Positions 22,986 to 36,900 of a stretch of 64,000 nt of DNA are shown in pieces (position 1 is the stretch's first letter; every line of letters begins with the position of its first letter). Source of the stretch: Zeus faber (Eukaryota > Chordata > Actinopteri > Zeiformes > Zeidae); assembly GCA_960531495.1 (NCBI GenBank), contig OY482854.1, forward strand, positions 13,162,621 through 13,226,620. Direction: 5' to 3'. The position numbers and the translations under genes were made by a program. The notes beneath the pieces were generated by a model. The model saw nothing but the letters and a program-made list of their open reading frames with translations. It ran no database searches and was not told the DNA's origin.

Positions 22986-25900
22986 CTATAAACAACATTT
23001 AAAGACACAAATAAAACTAATATATCATCAACTGGAAATCGACATCTGGTGATCAACCACGTCTTCACGACCAATTTGCTGTGTTGATAAGCTCTAATCC
23101 CAAAGCTGCACGGTGAATATACAGCAATTTATTTTAATCAGACCTTTCATAATACCCAGGCTCTTAATCCAAAGTGAAGTGTTAGCAATTACAGATACTG
23201 TACGATTTAGCGGTAAGGCTGTTATCTCCCAAATGCACATCAGTACATTTATAGAAACTTGCATTGTACCACAACGTGAGCAACACGGGCGACGGTATAC
23301 GGTCGTAAAGGGAATGGTCACAGTGGATTTACATATCATTAGAAAACACACTGAAAAGACTTGTGTATTGGGTAAACAACAGCCGTTCCTGTGTGTGCGA
23401 AAATGGGATTTTAATCACTTACACTATGACCTGAATCTGTTTGTGATTGGATGAGTTTACTTGTTGGGGGAGGAGGGGGAGATGTCTGCTTTGTGTTCCT
23501 ATTATACTTGTACTTAAGACTGGCGAGTGATTTTAACTGTATACACATACACCTTACTGTAGGGCTGTAATAGTTGATCGTATTGTAAACGAAGAAGAGA
23601 TCGTCATATTTAAAAGCAGTATACTGTATGAACCTTGTCTCTTTATTTTCAGTGTAAACAAATAATAAAATAGTAAAGAAGCATTGTTTAGGAACCGGCA
23701 TCAAAGTCAAGGTCAATTTTCGAATTTGTTAAATAATATTAGCTAACTACCTTCTTGCACGATGTGTACGCAGGTGCACATGCATGTCCTTTCCGTATGG
23801 AACGCAGCCGTTTGCTGCATGCCGATGAGGGCATTTCCTAATGAAAAGGAATTTAAAGTAAAATAGCCAATCAATCCTTGTCAAACACAAGGCCACTGCA
23901 GGCACTCTAACTGGTTTAATACATGCATGGAGGAGGGAAATAGGATGAAATTAAATTTTGGCTGGGTTGAGAAAGCAGGTGAAACACCCCCCCCCCCTCT
24001 CTCTCCAACCCCCTATCTCCCTCCCTCTCCCCCTCCCTCTCCCTCTCCTCTGTTCGGTACTTAAGACATTTGCCAGTAGTGGCTTGGCAGTCGGTGGGGT
24101 TGTAAAGTTAATACCATCAGACGTCGTCTCATCAGCGCTCTGAGAAGCTCGTCGCTGTCGCGTCTTATCGAGCCTCGGCACATCGCGGTGCTGGCGCTAC
24201 GCTCCCCGTGCGCTTCGCACTCTGCCCGCTGTTATACGTGTGCACGTACGCCCTAGGTTCCAGCGAAACCCCTGCCCCAGAAATTCAGGAGAAATCGGGA
24301 GACTAGGTCGAGTATCGCTGGTGGGAAGGGAGCGGCTGATCACCGTCCCGAAAAGGGGCAAAAAAAGTGATTGCCAAAGGAAAACTCCGACATGTTTTAC
24401 CATAAGCCTTCATTTTTTCCATAAGCATTTTTTTTTCCACTGTCAACCTGAAGAATTGGCGTCAGGATCTTTTAAATCGCTCCAGCGTTGAGTTGCGAGA
24501 ATAGTTTCGGCCGGGTGACGGGCTACAGTCGCCATCGCCGATACTGTCGAACTCCCAATAGGGGAATACAATTCACAGGCAGGCGAGAAAATGCGTCACA
24601 ACCAAGGTGAAGCCCCCGCCCGCCACGCTACCGGTGCATGAAGAGTGAGCCAAGGAAAAAAGTTCCTATGACAGGAAATCTAGGTGGTGAAATCTAGATT
24701 CTCTCGGCACAGTCCGGATTTACATTCCCCCATTGTTCTTGCGGTGTCAAAAATTCTCCTCTATTTTTCCTGTTCTAGGAGATACAGTATGTTCAAGCAC
24801 CTTGCTGCTCTGCGGCGCCCCTTCCAAATCCTTTGCCGCCTCCTGGATGTTTCTGTCCCACGCACTTTGCCCGTGTGACAATGAGTCGTTGGTGAAGCTG
24901 ATCGAAACCGATCCTCGGTCTGCTTTCACGGTCAAACTATACGGACAAATATAGCTGTCTGAGGATGTTTCATGGGCCTTTCCCACACCGACCGTGAGGA
25001 TTGAGTCCGGTGCATTACGCGGAAACGGCTCCACCGAAAAAAACAAAACAAATAAAAACGCTGCAACATTCTGGAGTGCCGTGCGCGGCTGCTTCCCCGG
25101 ACGCGGCGGTGAATTTGTAATGACTCGAAATAAACAAGATGATTGACTGAAGAAGCACACGGCGGCGCAACTCGCAAATCCTTTGTCTTGCGCGGCGGTT
25201 AACAAACAAGGATTCGGCTTAAAATTGTTCTGATTTCAATCCCGCCGCAGACCCCGCGTATACATGCTTGTGTTTGTGCGCAGGTATGGTTGAGAGTACA
25301 GGGGCCGAGTTAATAGCTTACCTTTTCACTGGAATTCCCTATAAATATGCAAATGCCCTCCACACCCTATGAAAAAAAGCAATCTAGGCAGTGCATAAAC
25401 GGGGGTCTGAGCCGCCGCATGCAACGGTCTTTTCAGTGGGAAATTGCATTCCCAGCGCTGAAAACCTGCATCACATCGGAAAAAGCGTGTCAAGAGAACA
25501 ATCACCTTCTATATGAAGATTGACGACACATTCCTGACAAGCTGGTCCGTGAAAACGCAAAACGCGAATGAATAAGATGCAAAATCTTTATACGGGCATT
25601 CATCCGTGCAGCCCGGGAGTGTGTGTGTTTATCAGTACACCGCCTCGCCGAATTAGTTGATAATGACATCGTCCAACGGGCTGTTATTGAGCCCGGTGCT
25701 GGCAGATGCGCGGTTTCGATACCGCGTCAACAACGGTTGCTACCGCAGCTGCCCCTTGAAATTAACTTATTTTCATGAGAACAAGCCCGCGCGGCATCCG
25801 GCGTTCGCGCCGCGCCGTCATTTACGGCGGACAAGGAGGAACGCTCTGCCTCCTCAAAACCTTTTTCGCTGACTCTCGGCCGTAGTCCCTTCTCAGCCCC

Positions 25901-28399
25901 GGCACGCCGGGCTGACGGCTCAATTTCTGGATGAGGGCGAACGAAAACGCAACAGTTTAATGCAAGTGAGATGTTTGAAAGGGAGAAAAGGGGAAACTTC
26001 AAAGAAAGAGAAATCAGAGTGAAGCAGGAGCCTTCCCTCCCATCCGAAAAGAAATGTATTCGCAGATGATACCAGCGATAACACAGACGGAAGGGGCTGT
26101 CGCAGTTGCGGCGGCAACTGGAGTGGTGTGGCGGCAACTAACCTCAAAAAATAACCTAGTTTTTATTTTATTTATTTATTTTTTTTCAGGAGCAGCATGC
26201 TTCTCGTTCCCTTTGCCAGATGAGCAGAAGTTCAGCATCGGGCCGAAGAGACATCGACAACTCAATGTTTCAGGGCTTAAAATGGGTATTTTCCATCCCC
26301 GCGCAGCCGCCGTGGGACGTTCTCCCGACACCCTAGGACCACGTGCACCATGACGGGCACGGACGGCGTTCTACCGATGGGGCGCCTTAGGAACCGCTGA
26401 ACTGGAACTAAGCAGAACTCAACCGGCCGAGACCGGTGGTACACAGGACCCCGTCCGCAAGAAGATGGTTGTTCCAGGGCAGAGCTCGGCCGCACTCCCT
26501 AAAGACTAGGCTAGAGAACCACCGACCAGACCACACAGCTCATTTGAAGCTGATTTCACCAGCGTTTTTGATGCAAAACAGTATAAAGACATACTCTGTT
26601 ACGGGAAGGCTCTGCCAACAATTGTCAGGTCCATGCAGTCTCTGGGATATTTTCCCCCTTTAAAAACATGATGACAAGAATCTTAACTGCTCTTGCCAAG
26701 ATTCTGGTCCGCCTATACTGATTGCTATACTGAGTTTTTTTTTTGGAGCCCCATTTCTCCGTCACATATCACCATATCCACCCTAAATATGAAGGAGAGC
26801 GACACTGAGATGCTTTCGCTATAGAAAATCATCCTGATTTTTGTTTCCACTCCCCACCCCGCAAAAAAAAGCATAGTTAGTGTTAGTTAGTGCTAATAAG
26901 GATTGGGAAAAGGGCTTTTAGAATACTTTCAATTGAAATCAGTGCATCGGCAGTGTTACCGGGTCCACCTGACCGTCTGGGCTGCAGCCGATGAATACAA
27001 GCTGGAGGCTCGGAGATGATTTTGGGTCCAGGTCTGAATCCCTAGATAAAAGGTGTTTGCAAAGTGTTACTCTGCTCGGTTACTCATGACGTCAGGGGGA
27101 GACGGCAGAAGAAGCCAGAGGGAAAGTTAAAAAAGGCTAAAGTGTGCGCACGTATGTTGATCCGTCTCTTTTGTCATTTGGGGGTGGCAGAAAAAAGACT
27201 CAAAACTCCATTTAATCATCATCACGTTTGAAGAATTGTTAAAGCACTTCAGCCTATGAATTAATTCCTTTGTGCCGATGTGCACGGAACAAACCATTTC
27301 AAATAACCGCCGAACGCGGGAAAGGATAAACGGAGTAAATAGAACCAAACCATTTCCAGGAATAGAAACGTGTCAAAGCTTCCACTTCGTTCAGAGAGGA
27401 CGCAGTGAATCACCGGGTCCGGTCCGGGGTTTTATCCCAAAAATATTTGCTCCCATAGGGCGTTGTTGAAAACCCAGAGTTTTGGCTCAGTGTTACTCAC
27501 TAGAGGGGAGGTACAACGTTCCATCTTAGAGTGGCACAGCAACATCTACATCCACACCAAAACCCCCAAAACTCCAGAAAAACCGAGGAAAAAGAGGAAA
27601 AAGGAAAAAGAGGAAAAAGAGGGAAAAGAGGGCAGCAAACTGTGATTCATGGATGTCCACTGCCCCCTGAATTTCACTCTCATAACGGTTAGAAATCAAA
27701 TATCAGGACGATTGAGAACCGTCTCTCCATCTTCGATCTCAATCCGGATCGATCCTTGTGGTTCCTGGGGATTCCCCCCCGCCCCCCCAGAGAACACGTG
27801 GACAGAGGTGAGGAGGTCCAAGAGAGGCCCTAAAAAAAGATCACACATTGAGAGAGAGAAACATGGGAGAAATAAATACGTTAGGTGGAGGGGAGGAGGG
27901 GGAGGAGGGGGGGGCCTTGCTAGTGGTGTGGCCCCAGCGGGGGAGGAGGGGGGTTCCTGTCCTCTATCTCGCTCCCTCGCTCTACAAAGTCGGGCCTTTC
28001 TATTTATACAGCGCCGTTATGTCTGGCATTTCCTTGAGAAGGGCGGCGGAGGGGGGGGGGGGTGGACTATTGTTTGCCTTTGATTGGCCTCGCGGACTCC
28101 ACACGCTTAAAATGTCACTTGTTTACAAAAAGGGTCTTTTTTTGGCGGATTAGGACGCATTTATCAGCATCGGTGCAGACGGTGACGAGGAGGAGGAGGA
28201 GGAGGGAGGACGCTCGGGCGAGCGGACCCGCCGTCTTCCCCCTGCGCCACCCTGGCCGCTCGGAGCTGGGACGAGCGAAATGCGGCAACTAATATCGTGG
28301 CGCAAGGCGAGAAATGAAATCGATGGCAATTTGCTTCGAGCTGCTGCCGGGTGAAGTCATTTGTTTGTCTTTGTGTTCGGGGCCGCGCTGGGCCGGTGG
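22986..28399. other. Long unique region, no gene recognised
   Basis: About 5.4 kb with only minor repeats: a CT-rich run at 23990-24050, the 24456-24492 repeat-like block, A-rich GAAAAAG runs at 27588-27640, and G-rich patches at 27890-28060. The 24.1-26.4 kb part is CpG-containing. No frame carries a recognisable domain. Confidence 0.4.
24456..24492. mobile_element. Fragment related to the 45527-45647 inverted-repeat element
   Basis: TTGGCGTCAGGATCTTTTAA and GCTCCAGCGTTGAG align without gaps to the left arm of the element at 45523-45559. This indicates an old interspersed repeat. Confidence 0.5.
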
Positions 28400-28632
28400 G
28401 AAGATAGGGTGGTGGGGTGGGAAGGTGGGGCGGTGGTAAGGTGGGAACATTAGGTGGTGGTGAGGTGGGGTGGTGGGAAGTCGGGAAGGTGGGAACATGA
28501 GGTGGTGGGAAGGTGGGGTGGCGAAGAGGCGGGGTGGCGGGCTGGAGGGAAGGTGTGGTGCGAAAGTACAGTGGTGGGAAGGTGTGTTGGTGGGGTTGAT
28601 GGAAAGTGGCGGTGCGGTGGTGGGGTGGGCTT
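28400..28632. repeat. G-rich GGTGGGAAGGTGGGG array
   Basis: About 230 bases of GGTGG, GGGAAGGTGGGG and GGTGGTGGG words with loose tandem order. Runs of three or more G spaced by 1-7 bases give G-quadruplex potential on the + strand. Confidence 0.88.
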
Positions 28633-28664
28633 GGCACGAGGCAGGGGAACATCAGGATCACAAT

Positions 28665-28739
28665 ACACACACACACACACACACGCACACACACACACAC
28701 ACACACGCACACACACACACACACACACATACACACACA
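28665..28739. repeat. (CA)n microsatellite
   Basis: CA with two GCACA interruptions. Confidence 0.96.
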
Positions 28740-28895
28740 GGCAATTTGGAGTCTCTGGTTACTTTGCATTTCGTCGGCGGTGGGTGGGTGGAAACCGAAA
28801 GCCGGCGGGAAAAATGAATGTGATGAGGCGGAGAACATGCAACATTTATGGACACGGAATCTGGAAAGGGAATTGGAACGCGAGAGCTCTGGCAA

Positions 28896-28935
28896 GGCGA
28901 CCCGACCGTGCTAACCGCTAAGTCACCAAACTGTT
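28896..28935 (-). mobile_element. Head fragment of a tRNA-like fish repeat
   Basis: On the minus strand, TGGTGACTTAGCGGTTAGCA followed by CGGTCGGGT resembles the A-box end of the repeat seen intact at 57583. It is short and diverged. Confidence 0.4.
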
Positions 28936-29050
28936 GCTTTTCGAAGACACTGAAAGGGCAATTACAGAACTGGCACACATATCCAAGTACATTTATGGAA
29001 TAAACAGTTCATACTCAGGCATAGAAGAGCTACTTACAGTCACTTCCATT

Positions 29051-29083
29051 TAGGGCTGTGTATTGGCAAGAATCTGGTGATAC

Positions 29084-29152
<69 letters not shown>

Positions 29153-29200
29153 CGATAGGCATTATTGCAATTTTTTTAACCAAATTTTAGGAACTGTCAC
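29051..29200. mobile_element. 'agggctgtgtattggcaa' fish repeat containing (AT)n
   Basis: TAGGGCTGTGTATTGGCAAG and ATCTGGTGATACGA is a known style of teleost repeat end; a related end is at 48467. The central (AT)n, 29087-29150, appears to have expanded from the TACGATATATTGCGAT-type interior. Confidence 0.55.
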
Positions 29201-29882
29201 AGTATAAAGAATACACCACCATATGCATAAAATCAGGGTCATATTTCTTCTGTTATGAAATCAGAACAGTGGGATCACCGTCCCTGTAATATCCAACATC
29301 ATAGCACTACTTATTTTTTGGCGATCTGAGCAAAGGAATTAACATTGGCCTCTATCAATTTAACTCCACGCCACAAAAAGGCTTCAAGGGAATATTGACG
29401 TTCGGGAGACATCCGAACGCGGCTGCGTCCTCCCCAATGAAGCGGAGCCCCTCGCTGAAACGGGCCTTTGTGAGAAGAGAAAACATACAGACGCTCGGCC
29501 AAACAGGCTCGTAAAAAGCCGCAACCAGAGTCGACGCAAATCAATAGCTCGTTAGTTAAACAATGGGCGTCCGGGACGGCGCGTCTTGGAAATAGCCGCT
29601 CCCTGGGGCGCTGCCACACCAAGCTGGATCTTTGTGAAGGTTAACAATGCCTCCGCGCTGTATTGATATCGAGCTGATCCCTAAAGCCTGGAGACTGGAG
29701 AAAAAAAAAACAAAAAACTGAGAAAATAACTTGCAAAAAAAAACAAAAAACAGTTTTAAGTTCCCGGTCTGGATGTCTGGATCTTCGTGTCGAACTTTCA
29801 CATGCCGGGCAACTCCAGCTGTCACGACAATGACATTTCGGAGGAGAACTCGGTGTCAAACGAATCATTTTGATGAACTGTT
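29201..29882. other. Unique stretch, no gene seen
   Basis: Contains A-rich runs at 29700-29755; otherwise nothing recognised. Confidence 0.45.
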
Positions 29883-30206
29883 TGTGGTGTGGGGATGGTG
29901 TGGTTTGAGCAGTCACACCTGTCCTGGGTCTAGGTAATTGGGGCCCGGCATCAGTGTGGCTGCATAGATGTCGTGGTCCGGTTGGTTGGTCTAACGAGCA
30001 GCAGGTAAAAGCCCCATCCCCCACACACTCTCAGGAGAGAGGAGCCCTTGTCATGACACGTCTATCTGCTCCGGGGCTTGTTCCACCTAGCCCACTCCCT
30101 CCACAATAAACTTGTTGTGTTTTCAAAACCCCATCGTCTGTGTCTCCGCGCCGAGGGGGCCCTCAATACGCCACTTGGGTGGCGCTTGGTAGGAGAAACT
30201 GCCACA
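29883..30206 (+). mobile_element. Solo LTR-like element, copy A
   Basis: Begins TGTGGTGTGG and ends ACTGCCACA, giving TG...CA termini in a TGTGG/CCACA inverted pair. An AATAAA lies at 30105-30110, followed by CATCGTCTGTGTCTC, as in a retrotransposon R/U5 region. It aligns along its length with 53600-53999. No flanking duplication is visible (CTGTT versus CAATT), so it is old or its ends are altered. No internal retroelement sequence lies next to it. Confidence 0.7.
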
Positions 30207-30569
30207 CAATTGTATCAAGTGTTTTGTTTGTTTTAGGCCACTCGTCTATAACAATGTCAAGTCTATGATAGTGTAAAAACACACATTCACCTCATGAAGA
30301 AGAGCCATTTGGGGGGACGGTTTGGCCAGCTGGACGATAAGGTAATAATCCTGATTGCTCTACATGCCCCTGATCAAACATAATCTATTTTTTATTTTTT
30401 TATTTTAGCGAGACGTACACAGGTATGAGTCTTCATTTTCAATTCAATTCATATTCCATTATGAATATTTCAAATTTTTGTTCATCATTCTCACATACAG
30501 TATGGACCAAGTCAGGGTTCATCGCTCACCAGAAGGGACATACGTGAGTTGATCTTTGAGTCACAACCC
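30207..30569. other. Unique stretch, no gene seen
   Basis: Nothing recognised. Confidence 0.45.
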
Positions 30570-31140
30570 TTTATTCTGCATCCCTCTATCCTTCCTTCCT
30601 CATTCCTCCATCCCTCTATCCTAGATCCCACTACCCTGCTTCCCGCTATCCTTCATTCTTCCATCCCTCTATCCGTAAATTCTCTACCCCACTATCCTCC
30701 ATCCCTCTATCCTTTAACCCGATATCCTTCAATCCTCTATCCTCCATCCCTCTATCCTTCAACCCTCTATCCTCCATCCTTCATTTCTCTATCCTCCATC
30801 TATACTTCACTCCTCTGGACTCCATCCCTCGATATTTCATTCCTCTATCCTCCATCCCACTATTACCCATCCCTCTGCCCTCCATCCTCCATCCCACTAT
30901 CCTCCATCACTTCAGCCTTCATTCCTCTATCCTCCAACACTCTATCCTTTAATTCTATCCCTCTATCCTTCATTGCTCTACCCTTGACCCCACTATCCTC
31001 CATTCCTCTATAATCCATCCCTCTATCCATTCAATCCTCTATCCTCCACCCTTCTATCCATTCAATCCTCTATCCATTCAATCCTCTATCCTTCATTCCT
31101 CTATCCTCCATCGCCCCCTCCCTCCACCCTTCATTCCTCT
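30570..31140. repeat. Degenerate CATCCCTCTATCCTC minisatellite
   Basis: About 570 bases of pyrimidine-rich words (CATCCCTCTATCC, TTCATTCCTCTATCC) with a period near 15 bp and many substitutions. A translated frame exists but is low-complexity. Confidence 0.92.
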
Positions 31141-33847
31141 TTATGTTGTGTATTCTTCACCGTCCACCTTCATTCCCCTTTACCTCTCTTGCTCCTCCTG
31201 CTGCAGCCTGCTCTTCAGACCCCGCACAGTATCAAGCTGGAATCAATTCAACGTTCATTACTTTCAATGCGCTCCTTGTTGCTGACACCGAGCCTCCTGC
31301 TTCGTCCACGCATCGATTTCTCACCCGATGTCTCACTCTCTTATTCCTGCTTTCCTGTCGCCTTTGAAAGTAGAGTGCCGCCTTGCTCCGCCAATGAACG
31401 ACGGTCCCGAAATGACAAACTGTGATGAGTTGAAACGTCCCCATCACAAACCTTGGGGCACTACCAAAGCAAATAAATCAATCCAAAACCATTTAGAAGA
31501 TCAAATTATAACGGACATGGTGGGGCCTGGACAAGTATAAATATCAATAATGTTGATGCTCCGCTGATGTACCCAAAGTATTTCACATGTGTTTTCTCCG
31601 GGGTTTAACACCTCTCTCTCCACATTTAACACCCCGAAGCTCTCAGCCATGGAGGCAGGTGACGTGGTAAAACCGTACCCAAGAGAAGGGCCTCTCAGGG
31701 CCTGGTCCAGAGCCTGGTCTAGGGCTCCCAGCACCAGCAGGTGAGATCATGGGAAACACGTGTGACGCAGTAGGAACAACATGGGCGGGCAGCTGCTGTT
31801 AACAAGCGTGGTGGGAGTTTGGCAGCCGCAGGCCGTCCCAGCTGCTGCTTTTTGGGGCAGGGGAAGGCAGACGCTTCCTACATCTGGGTGGAGCCTCGCT
31901 AAAGTATTCTAGTTCTTGAGCGTTGCATTGCGTACCATTTGACCTCCATTGTAACCGGACACAAAATGCTTCATAAATAAGTACTGATGTGGTGCTCTTG
32001 AGTTAAATAAAGGAGTTTAACTTAAATTAACTAACTTTAAATTCTAGACTCCACCAGAGCCAGTAAAAAAGAGCTTTAGTGCATTTACCAGTCACCACAC
32101 ACACATTTTGAATATTTTCTCTATCTCTCTAATTTTGGGGGTTGTAAAATTCAAACATTAAAGTGAGAAACTTTCCTCAAAATGACCTGCTGGTCCCAAT
32201 GACAACTACAATAACAAGTGTTTGTTTATCCCCTTTAGTTTTATTTTATTTATTATTATTCCATTTGAAAAGGTGGAAGCACCATTGCTTTAACATGGAA
32301 ATAACAAATAGAAAATTATATCAACAAACTTTGACAAAAATATGTGGTACAACCATAGTTGTTAGCGGGACCAGGAAGTCATTTTCAGATAAGTTTCTCA
32401 CCATATCCCAAACTGGATAATAAACCTGAAAACAAAATTGAAATAGAAAATACAGACACTATTAAAACAATCGAAACGATGTAAGCTATCATCAGGGAAT
32501 TGGTCAGTTCACTGGCAAAAATTGAATTTGATACCAGTACAGTCCTTCTAACTGACCTCAAACCAGTAGGCTTCCTCTGCACAACTGATCCTGGTCAGTT
32601 ACGCCTAACAGTGATGGATTCTCATCTTACTGCAAACAGATGCATTTCCATGTCTTAACCCGGTGGCCAATCAGCCTCGGCGCCAAGAGAAATCAGCCAA
32701 AATAAAAGGGATTTTGTGAAAGAAAACCCAAACCACGAGTTTAAACAGCAGAATTATTACGTGTGGCGGCATCTGTAGAGTTAACCGTGACATCTGTCAC
32801 CGAGACACTCCACAGCAGCGCTAACCTGCCGTGCTATTACCATATGCAATCTGTAATTTGGGATATTAGTGTGTAACACAAACCATCCATCTGCGTTACA
32901 GTGTGGCTTTGACACACACAGACATGTGAAAGTGAAGGCGAAATAGAGAAACACAGAATGAAACCAACAAAGCCAGAGACAAGATGATGGAAAAGCCACA
33001 AAGTGGGTTTCTGTCCTAGTTTGTTTGCCCTGATGTCTCCGTGTTGCAGAGATTTTCCTTCTCCGTCCGACCCAACATGACTCTCGGGTTTGGTGGGGGT
33101 TTTGAACCCGGCACCAGCTGGGTCTAAAAAGCCCCAGGGACATGCCCTGCAGCCTGCCTGCAGCCTGTCAGCTTTTAGCTCGGGCCTCCTGGGCCTGGAC
33201 CTGGACGAGCCTCTGTGCCCACCCGCCGTGGGCGAGCCATCTGACCCTTTAGCAAGCTGCTCCTTGGAAAAGCTGCTCCGTGACGTGGTCCATTTGCAGC
33301 TCTCCATTATTTATGTTGCCTTTGAACGGTCGCAAAAGGGCTTTTCTTAAAAGTTGCTCTTTGGTGAAGTCGGAAAAACCAAGGTGGTCTTAGGCCTCTT
33401 TGTGGTTCAAATGGTCACTGCTGCCAAGCATGTGCTTCTAGGTTTCCACCGTGACAATTTTATTGTATTCTGCGCATTAGGTTCATCAAAAAATAACACA
33501 AATTTTAGACATTGTCTATTTGAAGTTGCCCTACATCCCATTATTATTTTTTTGCCTCTACATGAAGATACACACTGCTCATTAGAGTAGAAGAAAGTAG
33601 ACGTTTTGAAATACACGATTGCCGAAAAAAACAGGCAATCAAGGCAGGTTCAGATTTGCACTTTAACCATTTTGGCTGAAACAGAAAAGGAGAGTATTTC
33701 CACATGAACCGCCCTGCCCCAATGGATCTGCTTGCCAGTTGTCCAGCTGGGTGTAACTGACATGTCCTGGCCTCGGACCAACATCCAGCGATCGTAAGGC
33801 CGTGTTTCTGCTACCCCCAGACACACACATGCGCACGCCCACATGCA

Positions 33848-33850
<3 letters not shown>
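31141..33850. other. Unique sequence, no gene confirmed
   Basis: No strong repeats. An open segment at about 33160-33320 (+) has protein-like composition, but no homologue is recognised and no splice support beyond a weak CTTTTAG is seen. Confidence 0.4.

Positions 33851-33920
<70 letters not shown>
33851..33920. repeat. (CA)n microsatellite
   Basis: Pure CA run. Confidence 0.97.
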
Positions 33921-33924
<4 letters not shown>

Positions 33925-36900
33925 GCTTAAAGCGCAGCCGTAAAATCTAATTAAAACCTTTTTTTGGTCGGCAGAAGAAAGCTTATAACGTGGTGCCCTG
34001 TGCAACCACGCTTTGCGTCTCTGAGTTAGTTATTCCCCCCCGCTCTCCTCTAGGGTGCGACCTTGGTTCTATTTAAGGACACAGTGTTCAAGAGTTTGAG
34101 CTGATACGATCCCCTATTGATTACTAATGTGATCAGCTGCACATTTTGCAGGCATTTGCAGTCCAGCGCTTGTTGGATTAGGCTTCTCCAAGCAGAACAA
34201 GGTTAGACCTGTGGGAAATACAAATAGTTGGCCTAATAGTGAGTACATTAAATATTAAATGAATGGTGAATGTTATGGCTGCATTAAACCAAGCCATAAG
34301 GTACAAGTCCTATGGAACAAGGAAGCGCCAACTCGAGGCGACTTTGAAAAAATAAAAAAGTTAAAGTGCTGAAAAGGCACTTTACGGTGATGGAACATCT
34401 TCGTAAATAATGCAATGGTTAAATAATATACTGTAATATAATATAAATAAAATTGGAAGGGCTTTGTTTCCCCACAAAGAAGAGCTACTTCGTCTTGTGC
34501 TTGTCGTTGCTCAGCTTTGTGCGTTCATTTGTGGTCACCGCGTGCTGACCGCAAATGCGGTGTCAACGCGGCGATACGATGAGTATTTTATGTCCGAGAA
34601 CACGTTGTTCTTTTAAGTCACAATCTAAAGAGAAACAAGAAAGAACGATAGTACGAACATGTCGTCACCTGGAAGACGACAAGATTTGCCTTCACATGTG
34701 TGAAGTGACCGTACACTTGGAATACCTCAAGCTTCCACTAGTTCTGCAAGAGTTGCACTTTTCCCACACAGGCAAACAAGGGTCATCTAAAAAGTAAAAC
34801 TTAATTAAAAACTAGGGCTTCCCCCTGGAAGCTGAATCATCAGTCAGGAACCCGTTAGTCGACCGAGATTCTCGTCCAGCAGTCATTTTTTGGTTTGTTT
34901 TTCAGTCAGTGTGCTTTACAATAACATGATTAAACAGACTGAAGCTTACAAAATGCACACGGATAATATTCCAGTTGGGAATTATGAATATATTTTTATA
35001 TGTGTGAAATCGAACACGGCTTTTACGTGCATCCCCGATGGCCGTGCCCCGTTCCTCCAAATAAAAAAACTAAAAACAGAGTGTTGGGCGGGGCACGGAG
35101 GAACAGGGCTTGACTCGTTGACATTATTTTCTGCGCGTAACGCATGGAGAGCGGGCGAGAGTCGCGGAGAAAGTGTCCCCATTACGCACGGTTTCGTTCC
35201 ATACGCACTCGTATTGTTCCGTAAGCAGACGTCACCCCATCGCTGGCTCCCGCGTCATTGGTACCGCCCCCGATGGGATGGCGGCGTAGGCGGCCGCCTA
35301 GCTTACCTAGAGGAAGAGCCGACCCGGCCCGCCCCTGCCCACCCGCCAAATAGTCGAATATTGGCGTTGAACAGCCGAATCCGATTAGGTACAGCCCTTT
35401 TAATAACACTAATATTTACCAAAAACGTGATATAATAAAAGCTTTCATGTACCTTAAAAGCTGCCTATTCAACGAGTGAATTTATACAAAGTTTAGAAAA
35501 TTTGTAATTGCCACATTGAAGCCAAACAGAATGTGACTGTCTAAAAACACACTGCATAATCTGAATTGCTGAAGGCAGCTCCGACGATGCACTCGACGGC
35601 AGGTAACATATCCGAGAACACGTCGAGGTGGCCGTGAGACGTTACCATGGGAACATTTACAAAAGAAACGGGCTTCAAACCCCCGTGAAGTGAAGGATTC
35701 TCTTGGGACAATCACTTCCCTATTTATAGGTCAGTGGTCTTCCCTCCCGGGGTCTGTGCGGTAATTAAACCCCGACGTGGACGGTGATTCACAGCGACAG
35801 GCCTAAAGGTGAGCGCGGTGCCATGTATGAGTAGCATGCCGCCCCCGCCCGCCGCCCCCCACAATGCAGAAAATAAATGGCATCCCGGGATTTAAAAAAA
35901 CCCCGTAATAATCCTAAGGACGTCGTGTTTGCATACGCCGACAGGACGGATCGCTCTGGAATAACACACTTTTCGCGTGCCCGGTAGGGACGAGTCATCC
36001 GGTTTCAGCATGGAACCCAGATTAATCCGGCGTCTACGGGTATTAAAGTCAACGTCTCAGCGAAACCTTCATCTCTTTGCCTTAAAATACCCCGACGCAG
36101 CTTATTTCCGGTTTATAGTTGGACGCATTGTTGAGCGGAGAGGGATTTAAGAGTTCCTGTCCTGCCAGTTGGAGAACACGGCACGGCTTACCAGCGTTAG
36201 GTAAGGGAGCGGAGGAGGAGGAGGAGGCGTGAAGGTGTCACTAATAAAACACTTTGTTACTCCAAGAGGATCAGATGCTCCGGTGCATGCGCTGAGTAAC
36301 ACGTCCGGGTGCGGCTAACAATAAACCGTCACCATAAAGGTGTGATCCGTGAGGTCGTCCGTGTTGGGTGGATAACACTCCATGTCCCAGAATTCCATGG
36401 GTTTTGTTTTTTTTTTGTTCATTTCCCAACATCCGCATCACTTCCTTTTCCTTTTCTCTGGACTTTGCCTTCTTCTGATCCATTGATGAAAGGCGGACCC
36501 CGCCACCAACAATGGAAACCGCATGTAAAGTAGAGGAGCAAATTAATTTTCCTCTGTTTGTTCTCCAAAGTGCCAGCTGAAAAAATATGGGATAAATATC
36601 AAATACAGGGTTTTCTTTTTTTTCTTTTACAAAATAATCTTAGGGATTACCACTTTAATCCCACATTTGTTCAATTAACTACATCTACAACTACATCCTT
36701 ACTGAGATATCAGCTTCGTGCCACCTCAACCAAATGAGGCTGTTGTTACGAAAAAGCAAAGTGAAATGAAGGTATTCCACGGCACCGCAGCGGCTCGCCG
36801 CGTTACCGACGCCCGCCAACGCAATTAGGCCAAAGCTCCTTTTCTCCGGTGCAGCGGAAGGTCTTCTCTCAGCTCGTTCTGCCGCCGTACGGGCCCCGCT

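Noticed and set aside
28164-28895. 243-codon minus-strand frame
   Set aside because: Runs through the CA microsatellite and the G-rich array; Pro/His/Thr-rich artefact.
34810-35400. Complete hAT-like transposon with AGGGCT termini
   Set aside because: Only six bases of terminal inversion are seen and no 8-bp target duplication.
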